Positions 20,740-30,905 of a stretch of 64,000 nt of DNA are shown piece by piece. The notes below the pieces were generated by a model that had not been told where the DNA came from, did not search any database, and saw only the letters and a list, made by a program, of their open reading frames with translations. Each line of letters starts with the position of its first letter. Position 1 is the stretch's first letter. This DNA is from Alteromonas lipotrueiana (GTDB lineage Bacteria; Pseudomonadota; Gammaproteobacteria; Enterobacterales; Alteromonadaceae). The stretch spans positions 1 to 64,000 of the forward strand of contig NZ_JAESDK010000020.1 of assembly GCF_019249245.1 (NCBI RefSeq), read 5' to 3'. A program made the position numbers and the translations under genes.

Positions 20740-21069
20740 AAGTCTCTCCTATGCCACAAACCGCTGTAACTGACTATTTTATCGGCTAGCGGTAAAGCCG
20801 TTGTCGCTTGCAACCCGTAAAATACAAAACTTCGCGCAAAAATTTTACTGTCTAATACACGCGTGCATTATTGCATAATATCGGCGAGCGTTTTGACGTG
20901 CAAAGGTTTGCGTTTTTATTAAAGAAGCAATACAGGTTGGAATTATTAAACGGCGGCAACCATACGCTTTTTAAAGTAAAAAACAAGTCAGACCAACGAC
21001 TGAAAGACGCTAATCTGACCTGTTGTATTAAGTTACAGGATTGAGCTACAAAGCGAAAAGCTCTTTTAA
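20740..21069 (-). promoter_or_regulatory. fabZ promoter in the gap where lpxD is expected
   Basis: On the reverse strand TTGCAC (20898-20903), a 17-base spacer and TATTAT (20875-20880) form a good sigma-70 promoter, giving a leader of about 130 bases before fabZ. The skp terminator lies just upstream (20975-21022). No lpxD reading frame or remnant is visible in any of the six frames of this 330-base gap. Confidence 0.6.
20975..21022 (-). terminator. skp terminator
   Basis: GTCAGA (reverse strand, 21014-21019) pairs with TCTGAC (20987-20992) and is followed by TTGTTTTTT. It sits about 50 bases past the skp stop, an intrinsic terminator that separates bamA-skp from fabZ. Confidence 0.75.
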
Positions 21070-21585
21070 TTAGTTAGTTTTTTTAACTTGTTCAAGTACT
21101 TGCTCAGATACGTCAAATTGCTCTTTTGAAAAAGACACTGCACCAGCACTTAAGATAAGGTCGTAGCTGCCTTTTTGAGCAACGCTATCAATAGCCTGTT
21201 TAATTAGACCCAACAGTTTATTGCGCTCTTCGTTTTGACGACGCTGAATGTTTTGCTGAAGCGGTTGACCTTTTTTAGCCAGCTCTTCGCGAACACCCTG
21301 AATCTTTTGTTGTAACTCTTTTTTATCTTTCTCGCTCATAGTCGCGGCATCACGCTGCAAACGTTCTGCGTAAAACTGACCATCTTTTTGCAGCTGATTG
21401 ACCTCATCTATCTGGTCTTTAAATTCCATTTGAATGCTGTTAGAAATTTCAGCTGCCTGAGGCATAGCCTGAAACACGGTTTGCACGTCAACTACGCCAA
21501 TTTTTTGTTCAGCCATTACCGAGCCGCTTAACAAAGCACTACCCAACATAGCGGTTGCAAGAATATGTTTTGCCATCTGTTTCAA
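21070..21585 (-). CDS. skp: Periplasmic chaperone Skp (OmpH family)
   Basis: A 171-residue protein with a signal peptide (residues 1-25, ending SGSVMA before EQKIGVVDV). The mature part is mostly charged helix, the tentacle-like coiled coil of Skp, which holds unfolded outer-membrane proteins for the BAM complex. It starts about 50 bases after bamA as usual. An alternative start at the fourth residue would not alter the mature protein. Confidence 0.94.
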   Translation of the reverse strand: MKQMAKHILATAMLGSALLSGSVMAEQKIGVVDVQTVFQAMPQAAEISNSIQMEFKDQIDEVNQLQKDGQFYAERLQRDAATMSEKDKKELQQKIQGVREELAKKGQPLQQNIQRRQNEERNKLLGLIKQAIDSVAQKGSYDLILSAGAVSFSKEQFDVSEQVLEQVKKTN

Positions 21586-21635
21586 AAGGAACTCCTTTTA
21601 TAATTATTTATAAAATGTAGATATTAAATTTATTT

Positions 21636-24113
21636 TTAGAAGGTTTGCCCAATATTAAACGTGAAGAATTTTGCGTCATCGCCTTCGCGTTCACGAATAG
21701 CTCTGGAAAAACTGAACACCATCGGGCCCATCGGTGAAATCCATTGTACAGATAAACCGGCAGAACTACGATACTGGGTCCAATCTGAATAGTCTATTAA
21801 CGCATCGTTATTTACCGATATTGGGTCTAAATCTTTGTATTTGTTGTAATCGAATTCAGTATCCCAAACGTTTCCGATATCAACAAACAAGCTTGTGCGT
21901 ACAGAGTTATCCATCTCAGCGTCTACAAACGGGGTGGGAACAATTAATTCCAATCCACCTAATGCCATAGCATTACCCCCAAGACTACGCTGCGATACAG
22001 AGATTCTGCTGTTGGTAGCGGCTCCTGGGTAAGCTTCGCCGTCTGGACCGGTAATCGTTGCGTTGCCAGCGGCTAAAATAACGCCTCGCGGACCCACAGT
22101 ATTGTTTTCAAATCCTCGTAGCGTATCTGCACCACCGGCGGTGAAATTTTCAGTAAATGGCAAAATCTGATCATTGCCGTTCGCATCACCATAGCCATTT
22201 CCGTAACCTAAACGTAGACGCGCTAATACTGACCAACGCTGGTCTCGTGAAAGCGGATAATAAAACTTGGTATCTAAAACAGTTTTAAAGTAGTTCACAT
22301 CCGAATTGGGAGTGGTAACACTAAAGGTGGCCCGTTGCGACGATCCTGCAGTTGGAAACAGCCCCCGGTTTAGCGTATTACGACTCCAGCTAACACTGGC
22401 CAGATAGCTATCATATTTCACAGCTGCCTGGGGATCATCTGCCCGAAACTGATTATAAAACTGTTCTGTTTGTTCGTAATAGCCGGTGTTAAACAGCTCT
22501 GTATTAGAGTAAGTAAGACCAAAGTTTATTCGATTGACTTCATCAATTGGATAACCTGCGTTTGCCCCTACAGACCAACGTTTAGAGTTGTACTGGATAA
22601 CGTTAAAGTCAGAACCATCAAATTCGCTGTAGCCAATTGTGCCACCCAAACTGATGCCGTCGATAGTAAAGTACGGATCGTTATAGGTAATTTGCGCTGA
22701 CTTTTGATACGAAACGGTACTTAAATTCAGCCCTACCCGCTTACCGGTGCCTAAAAAGTTATCTTGCTGAATGCCCGCCTGAAGACTTAGCTTAGTTCGA
22801 TCGCCATAGCCGATACCCGCATTAAATGATCCTGAGGGTTGTTCTTCAACATTGAAGTCGACATCCACTTTATCTTCTTCGCCCGGTACCCGGGTTGATT
22901 CAAACTCTACATTTTTCATGTAGGTTAACCGCGAAAGTTGATTTTTAGACGACTCAAGCAGGTTGTTTGACAGCCACGCACCTTCCATCTGGTTTACGTT
23001 TTGACGCAGTACATCATCCGCGGTAACGGTATTTCCGTTGAAGTTAATACGGCGTACATAGATACGTTTACCCGGGTCCACCGAAATGGTCAGATTAACG
23101 GTTTTATCTTCGTCGTTAATCTCAGGGACAGTGGTAACTGTGGGGTAGGCATAACCAAAACGACCTAAATACTTCGAAATAAACTCTTCGGTGTAAGTAA
23201 CTTCGGCCTGGTTATAAAGCTCGCCATCGGTTAACGGCAATACTTTTTCAATATAATTCTCATTACCCAGTAAATCGCCTACCAGCTCAACGCCTGAAAT
23301 TCGATACTGTTCGCCTTCCGATACATTTAACGCAATATAGATACCGTCTTTTTCAGGAGTCATAGACACTTGCGTCGAGTCGATATTAAAACGTAAATAA
23401 CCGCGATCCATATAATGGTTGCGTACCGTTTCCATATCGCCCTGTAACGCTTGTTGCTGATAGCGTGTTTCAGATAAGAAATCCCACCACGGGGCATCAA
23501 ACTGAAGTTCAAGATCAGCCATAAGCTCATCATCAGAAAATTGATGATTACCTACAATATTGATTTGTTCAATTTTGGCTGCATCGCCTTCTTCAAACAG
23601 CAGCTTTAAATCTACCCGGTTTCGCGGCAATGGGGTGATAATGGCCGAAACATCAGCGTTATATTTACCAATGCTATAAAAGAAGTCTTTCAGGCCATTT
23701 TCTATAGAGGTTAATACAGTTCGATCCAACGGTTCCCCAAGACGGATATTATTACCGTCAAGGCTCTCCTGCAGTTGCTCATCTTTAATATCATCGTTGC
23801 CTTCAAAGATAATATTACTGATGGTGGGACGTTCGGCTACCTTAATAACCAGAGTATTACCACTTCGCAACATCTCAACATTTTCAAAATGTGTAGAAGA
23901 ATACAGAGACCGGATAGCCTGAGCTACCCTGAATGAATTAAGTTCGTCCCCTACTTCTACAGGAAGATAGGTTAGCGCTGCCCCTAAGGCCACCCGCTGT
24001 AAGCCTTCTACCCGAATATCTTCTACGACGAATTGTTCCGGTGATGTAGCCGCGTTGGCTAAGCTAGCACTGGAGAGCATTGCTCCGGCTGCTACTAACT
24101 GTCTTAACTTCAT
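21636..24113 (-). CDS. bamA: Outer-membrane protein assembly factor BamA
   Basis: An 825-residue Omp85 protein. Signal peptide 1-21, then five POTRA domains (about 25-425; e.g. FVVEDIRVEGLQRVALGAAL) and a C-terminal 16-strand barrel. The barrel contains the family motif in GGADTLRGFENNTVGPRG, matching the VRGF/Y segment of loop 6, and ends in FTFNIGQTF with the usual terminal Phe. It inserts beta-barrel proteins into the outer membrane. Neighbours rseP and skp are the conserved pair. Confidence 0.97.
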   Translation of the reverse strand: MKLRQLVAAGAMLSSASLANAATSPEQFVVEDIRVEGLQRVALGAALTYLPVEVGDELNSFRVAQAIRSLYSSTHFENVEMLRSGNTLVIKVAERPTISNIIFEGNDDIKDEQLQESLDGNNIRLGEPLDRTVLTSIENGLKDFFYSIGKYNADVSAIITPLPRNRVDLKLLFEEGDAAKIEQINIVGNHQFSDDELMADLELQFDAPWWDFLSETRYQQQALQGDMETVRNHYMDRGYLRFNIDSTQVSMTPEKDGIYIALNVSEGEQYRISGVELVGDLLGNENYIEKVLPLTDGELYNQAEVTYTEEFISKYLGRFGYAYPTVTTVPEINDEDKTVNLTISVDPGKRIYVRRINFNGNTVTADDVLRQNVNQMEGAWLSNNLLESSKNQLSRLTYMKNVEFESTRVPGEEDKVDVDFNVEEQPSGSFNAGIGYGDRTKLSLQAGIQQDNFLGTGKRVGLNLSTVSYQKSAQITYNDPYFTIDGISLGGTIGYSEFDGSDFNVIQYNSKRWSVGANAGYPIDEVNRINFGLTYSNTELFNTGYYEQTEQFYNQFRADDPQAAVKYDSYLASVSWSRNTLNRGLFPTAGSSQRATFSVTTPNSDVNYFKTVLDTKFYYPLSRDQRWSVLARLRLGYGNGYGDANGNDQILPFTENFTAGGADTLRGFENNTVGPRGVILAAGNATITGPDGEAYPGAATNSRISVSQRSLGGNAMALGGLELIVPTPFVDAEMDNSVRTSLFVDIGNVWDTEFDYNKYKDLDPISVNNDALIDYSDWTQYRSSAGLSVQWISPMGPMVFSFSRAIREREGDDAKFFTFNIGQTF

Positions 24114-24175
24114 CTATTCTTTTTATCCTGCGCCGCGTTACTTCAATAGGTTTGATTGTTAGCTCATCAGCCTGA

Positions 24176-25528
24176 TCAGGCGATGCGGCTAATATCGTTA
24201 AAAATCGCAATCCCCATAATCATTAAAAGGACTACGCCGCCGATTTTAAATCCCCATTCCTGAAATGCTTCAGAGACAGGCTTCCCGGTAAGCCACTCAA
24301 TGGTAAAGTACATAAGGTGGCCGCCATCTAGCATGGGAAGAGGCAGTAAGTTGATAATGCCCAAATTGACACTGATCAATGCTAAAAAACTCAGAAAATA
24401 TACCAGACCATACCCGGCGCTGACACCAGCACCCTGAGCAATTGAGATGGGTCCGCTTAAATTGTTCAGCGATACATCGCCGGTAATCAGCTTGCCTATC
24501 ATAGACAGGCTTAATGTCATCAAACGCCAGGTTTTATCGGCTGCCTTTACCAGCGATTCGACCGGTCCATACTGGTGAACGAACACATAGCCTGTTGGCC
24601 AGGGCTCAAATTCAGGACTCACACCCAGGTAACCAATTTGTCCCTGAGGGGTATCACGCCGGGCGATGGTGGCATCAATTGTACGCGTTTGTCCATCCCG
24701 TTGTACTTCAAATACCGCCTTCTCACCGGGCTGGTCTGCGATTATTTCGACCAATTTAGGCCAGCTTTCGATAGGTTCATCGTTAAGTGTTTGTAAAACG
24801 TCCCCTACCTGAAGACCCGCCTCACTGGCCGGACTGTCAGGGGCAACCACCGCCAATGCTAACTTTGCATCGGGTCGATAAGGCTGAATACCCAGACTGA
24901 CTAAAGCAGACTCTTTCTCGGGGTTAAAGTTCCAATCAGTGGTATTAAGCACCACGGAATTTGTATTTCCCTTGCTGTCTGACACGGTCACCGGTACCGA
25001 AGACTGACCAATAAAAGAAACCAGTTCCAGATTTACCGCTTCCCAGTCTGCTGTTGGTCGCGTGCCTATTGCTGTAACTTGCTGACCTTCAATAATACCG
25101 GCTTGCTGCGCAATAGAGGCTGGCGCGACTTGGCCTACCACCGGCTTCACCGTTTGCAAACCAAGCAAATACATAACAAACAGGGCAAAGATGGCAAAAA
25201 TGAAGTTTACCGCCGGACCTGCCGCGATAATTGCCATGCGCTGTTTGACAGTTTTGTTGTTGAACGCCTTATGCTTTAAATGCGCAGGTACTTCATCGAC
25301 ACGCTCATCGAGCATGCGAACATAGCCACCTAATGGTATGGCAGCAACAACAAATTCAGTGCCTTTTTTGTCAGTGCGGCGCCATAGGGGTTTTCCAAAG
25401 CCAATAGAAAAACGCTCTACCTGAACACCACATAACCGGGCAATATAAAAATGTCCCCACTCATGGACAGCAACCAACACACCCAGAGCTACCACAAATG
25501 CCCCCAGGCTCCACAAAAACGACATCAC
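24176..25528 (-). CDS. rseP: Site-2 intramembrane protease RseP
   Basis: A 450-residue polytopic zinc protease, exactly the E. coli length. The zinc site is HEWGH (His 22, Glu 23, His 26) in the first helix; the second metal motif is NLLPLPMLDGGH near the C-terminus. Two PDZ domains lie between. It cleaves anti-sigma factor RseA in the sigma-E envelope-stress pathway. Its start overlaps the dxr stop by 4 bases (ATGA), suggesting coupled translation. Confidence 0.97.
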   Translation of the reverse strand: MMSFLWSLGAFVVALGVLVAVHEWGHFYIARLCGVQVERFSIGFGKPLWRRTDKKGTEFVVAAIPLGGYVRMLDERVDEVPAHLKHKAFNNKTVKQRMAIIAAGPAVNFIFAIFALFVMYLLGLQTVKPVVGQVAPASIAQQAGIIEGQQVTAIGTRPTADWEAVNLELVSFIGQSSVPVTVSDSKGNTNSVVLNTTDWNFNPEKESALVSLGIQPYRPDAKLALAVVAPDSPASEAGLQVGDVLQTLNDEPIESWPKLVEIIADQPGEKAVFEVQRDGQTRTIDATIARRDTPQGQIGYLGVSPEFEPWPTGYVFVHQYGPVESLVKAADKTWRLMTLSLSMIGKLITGDVSLNNLSGPISIAQGAGVSAGYGLVYFLSFLALISVNLGIINLLPLPMLDGGHLMYFTIEWLTGKPVSEAFQEWGFKIGGVVLLMIMGIAIFNDISRIA

Positions 25529-26709
25529 GATACCAGCCCTCTGATTACCTTGTTAGCCGTGGCTCTGGCCCGGCCATCGTGCTCAAGTATTTGTTGGAGT
25601 GAACAAACCGTCGTTTGTTCCATTTTATTCAAGGTTTGTTCGTTCACCCGGGCAATGTCACAAAAGCCAATCTGATGATTTAAAAAGGCTTCAACGGCAA
25701 TCTCGTTAGCAGCGTTTAGTGCTGTTGTTGCTGCCTGACCGTCTTTACATGCTTGTATTGCAAGGTACAGATTTGGGTAACGCTGTGGGCATGGAGTAGA
25801 AAAAGTAAGGTCGCTTAACGTAGCAAAATCCAGTGATTTTACCCCGGCCTCAATGCGCTCTGGATAGGCCAGACCATAAGCTATTGGGGTGCGCATATCC
25901 GGGTGGCCCATTTGCGCAATCACCGAGCCATCTATGTACTGCACCATTGAATGGATGGTACTTTGTGGGTGCAGGACCACGGTAATATCGTCGGCCTGGG
26001 CTCCAAATAAACGACAAGCCTCAATAAATTCCAATCCTTTGTTCATCATAGTGGCAGAGTCTACGGTAATTTTTCGCCCCATATCCCAATTTGGATGGTG
26101 GCATGCCTGCTCTACAGTAATATCATCAAAGGTCGAAAGCTCGCGTTCGCGAAAGGGCCCACCTGAACCAGTAAGCAATAAACTTGAAATGCCGCTGCTG
26201 GTTAAATCGCCATACACAAAATCCTGAGGCAGGCATTGAAATATTGCATTGTGCTCACTGTCGATAGGTAAAATCGTGGCACCAGACTGACGCGCAGCAT
26301 CAATAAACAATACGCCTGACATTACCAACGCTTCTTTATTTGCCAGTAGAATACGCTTGCCCGCTTTTACCGCCGCCATAGTAGGCATAAGTCCAGCAGC
26401 ACCGACTATAGCGGCCATAACCGCATCAACTTCTGGGGCGCTGGCCACATCATCTAAGGCCTGGGGTCCGCACAAAAGCTCGGCTTTCACGCCAGCTTGT
26501 GTCAGCGTACTGCGTGCCTGTTCGTATTGGTTTTCGTTTGCGATAACAACATAGCGGGGGTTACAGGCCTTTGCCTGCTGCGCCAGTAATTCTAACTGAG
26601 AGTGGCCGGTTATAGCGAAAACCCGATATTTATCGGGGTGACGGTTAACCACATCCAGAGTATTGCACCCAATAGAGCCCGTGGCTCCTAATACAGTAAT
26701 GGTTTGCAT
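25525..26709 (-). CDS. dxr: 1-deoxy-D-xylulose 5-phosphate reductoisomerase
   Basis: A 394-residue NADPH enzyme of the MEP isoprenoid pathway (DXP to MEP). The start chosen is the ATG at 26709, which shares one base with the cdsA stop (TAATG) and gives MQTITVLGATGSIG, the dinucleotide-binding motif. An 8-residue upstream extension is possible but lies inside cdsA. Other motifs: LANKEALVMSG and LPIDSEHNAIFQ. Its position between cdsA and rseP differs from E. coli, where it precedes uppS, but is common outside the enterics. Confidence 0.97.
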   Translation of the reverse strand: MQTITVLGATGSIGCNTLDVVNRHPDKYRVFAITGHSQLELLAQQAKACNPRYVVIANENQYEQARSTLTQAGVKAELLCGPQALDDVASAPEVDAVMAAIVGAAGLMPTMAAVKAGKRILLANKEALVMSGVLFIDAARQSGATILPIDSEHNAIFQCLPQDFVYGDLTSSGISSLLLTGSGGPFRERELSTFDDITVEQACHHPNWDMGRKITVDSATMMNKGLEFIEACRLFGAQADDITVVLHPQSTIHSMVQYIDGSVIAQMGHPDMRTPIAYGLAYPERIEAGVKSLDFATLSDLTFSTPCPQRYPNLYLAIQACKDGQAATTALNAANEIAVEAFLNHQIGFCDIARVNEQTLNKMEQTTVCSLQQILEHDGRARATANKVIRGLVS

Positions 26710-27572
26710 TACGCCATCCACGTCACATAGCAAAACGCAAACACCGGAAAGGCTGCCGTTAAACTATCAATACGGTCAAGTACGCCGCCATGCCCGGGAA
26801 GCAATTTACCGCTATCTTTAATACCTGCACAGCGTTTTAGCATACTTTCATTCAAGTCGCCCAACGCCGATACTGCTACGGTAATTCCGCCAATCAATAA
26901 GTGCAGCCAGATACGCGAAAAAGTGACATGATAGTGCAGCGCCGCAAAGGCTATGATGGCAAAAGAAGCCGCAATACCGCCTAGCAATCCTTCTAGCGTT
27001 TTGCCAGGCGATACATTCGGACGCAGCTTATGCCGGCCAAATTTAACGCCAACAAAAAAGGCACCGATATCTGCGGCCCAGACAATACCTAAAACATAAA
27101 AAATTAAAGACGCCCCGTAAAATGGGTCAACATCGTGCAAATTGGTACGCAGACTAACAACCGCCACCCAGGTAGGAATCAGCGTCAGTGCACCAAAACC
27201 TACTCTGATAGGTTTACTTGAGCGCCAGAACGCTGAAAAACGCGGATACGCAACAATCATTGCCAGTGAAACGACCCACCAGGCGGCGGCTATTCCTAAT
27301 ATGAAGTGATAGAGCCCATGCAACTGCCCCTGATACCAAATTTTGTCTACATCGACAATCAGTGATAACAATACACAAATCACAAAAGCACTGACCATCA
27401 ATGCCACCTTTTTAGGCCGCTCGATGATGCCGGACATGTTAGCCCATTCGTAGGCCCCTAATGCGACTACGCCAGCGATGGCTATCTGAAACCACCCCAT
27501 GGGCATAAACAAAATTGCAATCAGCGCCAGTGGCGCCAGAATTAGCGCGGTAATTATTCGTTGTTTTAGCAT
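26709..27572 (-). CDS. cdsA: Phosphatidate cytidylyltransferase
   Basis: A 287-residue inner-membrane enzyme making CDP-diacylglycerol from phosphatidate and CTP. Multiple hydrophobic helices and the C-terminal signature region LKRCAGIKDSGKLLPGHGGVLDRIDS, here split over residues about 240-268, identify it. Between uppS and dxr, overlapping dxr by one base. Confidence 0.96.
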   Translation of the reverse strand: MLKQRIITALILAPLALIAILFMPMGWFQIAIAGVVALGAYEWANMSGIIERPKKVALMVSAFVICVLLSLIVDVDKIWYQGQLHGLYHFILGIAAAWWVVSLAMIVAYPRFSAFWRSSKPIRVGFGALTLIPTWVAVVSLRTNLHDVDPFYGASLIFYVLGIVWAADIGAFFVGVKFGRHKLRPNVSPGKTLEGLLGGIAASFAIIAFAALHYHVTFSRIWLHLLIGGITVAVSALGDLNESMLKRCAGIKDSGKLLPGHGGVLDRIDSLTAAFPVFAFCYVTWMA

Positions 27573-27622
27573 AGCGGCTCTTCGGCTCCTTGTTGTCAGC
27601 CAGGCTTAGCAGGACTACCCAA

Positions 27623-28402
27623 CTAGCTTTGTGGCACGCTTACCTGTTCGCCGACTAAGCCGAATCTGCGCTGACGTACATTAAAGTCATCTACGGCTAA
27701 CTGAAATACCTGTTCGGTAAAATCAGGCCATAGCACATCGGTAAAGTACAGTTCAGCGTAGGCACATTGCCACAATAGAAAATTACTAATTCGACGTTCA
27801 CCACCAGTACGGATCAGTAAATCCAGCTCTGGAAGGTCGTGAGTAGAAATATATTCACCCAGTTTTTGTTCATCGATGTCTTCTGGCTGCAATGTCCCTT
27901 GTTGCACCTGCTGAGCTAATAACTGAGCGGCATTAGCAATATCCCAGCGTCCACCATAGTTCGCTGCAATATTTAAAATCAATGCATCGTTTTGCTCAGT
28001 CATTGTTTCAGCTTTTTGAATTTTTGCTTTTAATTTGTCATCAAAAGCGGACACATCGCCAATAACTTTAAGTCTTACCCCATTTTTGTGAAGCCGTTTA
28101 ACTTCACTGTTTAATACCAGATTAAACAGCTCCATCAATACGCTGACTTCCTCTTCAGGACGTTTCCAGTTTTCACTGCTAAACGCAAAAAGTGTGAGCG
28201 ACTGAATACCCGTTTGGCGGGCAAAACGAACAACTGAGCGTACCGACTCAACGCCGGCTTTATGCCCAAAGGTACGAATTTTACCCTTTTTTTGCGCCCA
28301 ACGACCATTACCGTCCATGATAATAGCAACATGGCGTGGCCCGGATTCTTCGGGGTGCCCTGCAGTGGGTAACTGCGCAGATTGCGACCGCTTTGATAAC
28401 AT
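27623..28402 (-). CDS. uppS: Undecaprenyl diphosphate synthase
   Basis: A 259-residue cis-prenyltransferase producing the C55 carrier for cell-wall synthesis. The catalytic aspartate is in IMDGNGRWAQ (Asp 30), followed by FSSENWKRP and the C-terminal substrate loop RTGGERRISNFLLWQ. It lies 8 bases downstream of frr and 50 bases before cdsA. Confidence 0.97.
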   Translation of the reverse strand: MLSKRSQSAQLPTAGHPEESGPRHVAIIMDGNGRWAQKKGKIRTFGHKAGVESVRSVVRFARQTGIQSLTLFAFSSENWKRPEEEVSVLMELFNLVLNSEVKRLHKNGVRLKVIGDVSAFDDKLKAKIQKAETMTEQNDALILNIAANYGGRWDIANAAQLLAQQVQQGTLQPEDIDEQKLGEYISTHDLPELDLLIRTGGERRISNFLLWQCAYAELYFTDVLWPDFTEQVFQLAVDDFNVRQRRFGLVGEQVSVPQS

Positions 28403-28410
28403 GACGGTGG

Positions 28411-28968
28411 TTAAACTTCCATTAGTTCTTTTTCTTTCACTACCAGTGTTTCGTCAACTTTTTTAATAAAGTCGTTGGTCAGTGACTGAATATTTTCTTC
28501 TGCCGCGCGACTTTCGTCTTCGCTGATTTCTTTTTCTTTGAGCAATTCTTTTACATCGCTGTTCGCATCACGGCGAACATTCCGAATGCCTACCCGAGCC
28601 TGCTCTGCTTCTGCGCGTACTACCTTGATAAGATCTTTACGACGCTCTTCAGTTAAGGCGGGCATTGGAATACGGATAGTGGTACCCGCACTCATTGGGT
28701 TTAATCCCAAATCAGACTGCATAATGGCTTTTTCAACCGCCTGGGTGGCGCTTTTATCAAAAACAGTCAGCGCTAAAGTACGGCTGTCTTCAGCAATAAC
28801 ATTAGCAATTTGTTTAAGTGGCGTATCTGCGCCATAGTAAGACACCTGAATGCCGTCAAGCAGGCTAGGATGCGCCCGACCGGTGCGAATCTTACTTAAC
28901 TGACTTTTCAGAGCACTGATGCTTTTTTCCATACGCTCTTGCGCATCTAGTTCAATTTCATCAATCAC
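28411..28968 (-). CDS. frr: Ribosome-recycling factor
   Basis: A 185-residue factor, exactly the E. coli length, which with EF-G splits post-termination ribosomes. The RRF signature is visible: [17 protein letters not shown], then [14 protein letters not shown] and [17 protein letters not shown]. It lies 24 bases downstream of pyrH in the usual order. Confidence 0.98.
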   Translation of the reverse strand: MIDEIELDAQERMEKSISALKSQLSKIRTGRAHPSLLDGIQVSYYGADTPLKQIANVIAEDSRTLALTVFDKSATQAVEKAIMQSDLGLNPMSAGTTIRIPMPALTEERRKDLIKVVRAEAEQARVGIRNVRRDANSDVKELLKEKEISEDESRAAEENIQSLTNDFIKKVDETLVVKEKELMEV

Positions 28969-28992
28969 GATAGGTTTCCTATTTACTTTAAA

Positions 28993-29727
28993 CTATTTGT
29001 CAGCGTGGTCTATCAGGGTGCCTTCATGTTCACCCATAACGACTTTTTTCAGACACCCCGGCTTATTCATATTGAAAACCCGAATGGGTAAACCGTGGTC
29101 CCGAGCTAGTGTAAAGGCCGATAGATCCATTACTTTAAGCTCTTTTTCCAGCACTTCATCATACGTTAAATTTGCGTACAATTCTGCGTCAGGATTTGTG
29201 GCCGGGTCGTCACTATATACACCGTCTACTTTGGTGGCTTTAAGTACCGCATCAGCTTCAATTTCAATGCCGCGCAAGCAGGCGGCGGAATCAGTGGTAA
29301 AAAATGGATTACCTGTACCAGCTGAAAATATAACTACCCGTCCCGATTTCAACAGGCTGATGGCTTCTGCCCAATTGTACGCATCGCATACACCATTTAA
29401 CGGAATCGCCGACATCATTCGAGCGTTAACAAATGCCCGATGCAACGCGTCACGCATTGCCAGACCGTTCATTACCGTGGCCAGCATACCCATGTGGTCT
29501 CCCACTACCCGGTTCATACCGGCTTTCGCAAGGCCTTCACCCCGAAACAGGTTACCTCCGCCGATAACCAACCCCACCTGAACACCTAGTTCTACTAACT
29601 CTTTGATTTCTTGTGCCATACGGTCAAGCACTTTAGGATCAATACCAAAACCTTCGGAGCCCATTAAGGCTTCGCCACTTAGTTTTAGCAAAATTCGACG
29701 ATAGGCTGATTTTGGAGTGATGCTCAT
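28993..29727 (-). CDS. pyrH: UMP kinase
   Basis: A 244-residue amino-acid-kinase-fold enzyme phosphorylating UMP to UDP. Motifs: [41 protein letters not shown] and [10 protein letters not shown]. It follows tsf, but a strong terminator (29837-29866) separates them, so it probably has its own promoter. Confidence 0.98.
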   Translation of the reverse strand: MSITPKSAYRRILLKLSGEALMGSEGFGIDPKVLDRMAQEIKELVELGVQVGLVIGGGNLFRGEGLAKAGMNRVVGDHMGMLATVMNGLAMRDALHRAFVNARMMSAIPLNGVCDAYNWAEAISLLKSGRVVIFSAGTGNPFFTTDSAACLRGIEIEADAVLKATKVDGVYSDDPATNPDAELYANLTYDEVLEKELKVMDLSAFTLARDHGLPIRVFNMNKPGCLKKVVMGEHEGTLIDHADK

Positions 29728-29836
29728 GATTTGGTGTCCTTTGTGAACTCGGCTTGTCGTATTTTTCGGTATGCAAAAAATAGGACAAAACGATTTCGTG
29801 TTCGGCCGTACGCTGTATTTTTGTACGGTTTCACTT

Positions 29837-29866
29837 ATAAAAAAGCACCCCCTAAGAGGTGCTCGT
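29837..29866 (-). terminator. tsf terminator
   Basis: On the reverse strand AGCACC/GGTGCT closes an 8-base loop and runs into TTTTTT, about 45 bases past the tsf stop. A classic intrinsic terminator between tsf and pyrH. Confidence 0.85.
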
Positions 29867-29909
29867 AGTGTATCTGACTATTGCGTCTGGCAAAAGTAGA
29901 AGGCAGGAA

Positions 29910-30782
29910 TTATTTCTTCGCCGCTTCCATTTGCGCTGCAACTTCAGCCGCAAAGTCTTCGCTTTTCTTCTCGATACCTTCGCCAACTTCAAAACGAATG
30001 AAGTTAACTACGTCGGCGTTGTTGCTGGCTAGCAATTCGCCCACAGTATTTGAAGGATCTTTAACAAAAGGCTGACCAGTCAGGCTGATTTCGCCCGTGA
30101 ATTTCTTCATTCGGCCGGCAACCATTTTTTCTGCGATATCAGCAGGCTTACCAGATTGCATTGCAATCTCGATTTGGATTTCTTTCTCTTTTTCAACAAC
30201 TTCGTCTGGCACATCTTCAGGCTTAACAAACTGTGGGTTTGCTGCTGCAACATGCATAGAAACGTCTTTTGCTAATTCTTCCTGACCACTGGTCAAAATA
30301 GAGATAACACCAATACGGCCACCGTGTACATAAGCACCAAGATTTTCACCTTCAACGTTTACTACACGACGAGGAGAAATATTTTCACCAATCTTAGTCA
30401 CTAATTCTTCACGTACTTCGCTGATTTTTTTACCATTGAGCTCGGCATCGTTCAATTGATCAATTTCATTGATGCTTTGTTCGTGCGCTACGTTCAGAAT
30501 TTCGTTACCGAATTTCAGGAAGCCTTCGTCACGAGCAACAAAGTCTGTTTCACAGTTTAGTTCAAGCATGGTTGCGCGGTTGCCACTGGCTTTGGTCAGA
30601 ATTACGCCTTCAGCGGTAATACGACCCGCTTTTTTAGCGGCCTTTGCCTGACCTGATTTACGCATGTTTTCGATGGCTAGTTCGATATCGCCGTCAGCTT
30701 CAACCAACGCCTTCTTACAATCCATCATGCCTGCGCCTGTGCGCTCACGTAGTTCTTTAACGAGTGCTGCAGTCACTGCCAT
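29910..30782 (-). CDS. tsf: Elongation factor Ts
   Basis: A 290-residue guanine-nucleotide exchange factor for EF-Tu. The N-terminal domain [20 protein letters not shown] and the [10 protein letters not shown] segment that contacts EF-Tu are diagnostic. Length is slightly above E. coli (283). It follows rpsB across an attenuator-like hairpin. Confidence 0.98.
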   Translation of the reverse strand: MAVTAALVKELRERTGAGMMDCKKALVEADGDIELAIENMRKSGQAKAAKKAGRITAEGVILTKASGNRATMLELNCETDFVARDEGFLKFGNEILNVAHEQSINEIDQLNDAELNGKKISEVREELVTKIGENISPRRVVNVEGENLGAYVHGGRIGVISILTSGQEELAKDVSMHVAAANPQFVKPEDVPDEVVEKEKEIQIEIAMQSGKPADIAEKMVAGRMKKFTGEISLTGQPFVKDPSNTVGELLASNNADVVNFIRFEVGEGIEKKSEDFAAEVAAQMEAAKK

Positions 30783-30816
30783 TTTTCAATTCCTCAGCAT
30801 TAATAAATTTAATAGT

Positions 30817-30838
30817 AAAAGGGGCAAACGCCCCTTCA
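30817..30838 (-). terminator. Attenuator hairpin between rpsB and tsf
   Basis: AAGGGGC-GTTT-GCCCCTT (30819-30836, reverse strand) followed by a short T-rich tract. In E. coli a partial terminator in this same gap lowers tsf relative to rpsB; the same job is inferred here. Confidence 0.65.
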
Positions 30839-30905
30839 AAAATATTCATCTGATAGCATAGTAGCGGCCTGCATAGCACAAACCGGTACAATTATGCCTG
30901 GGGCC

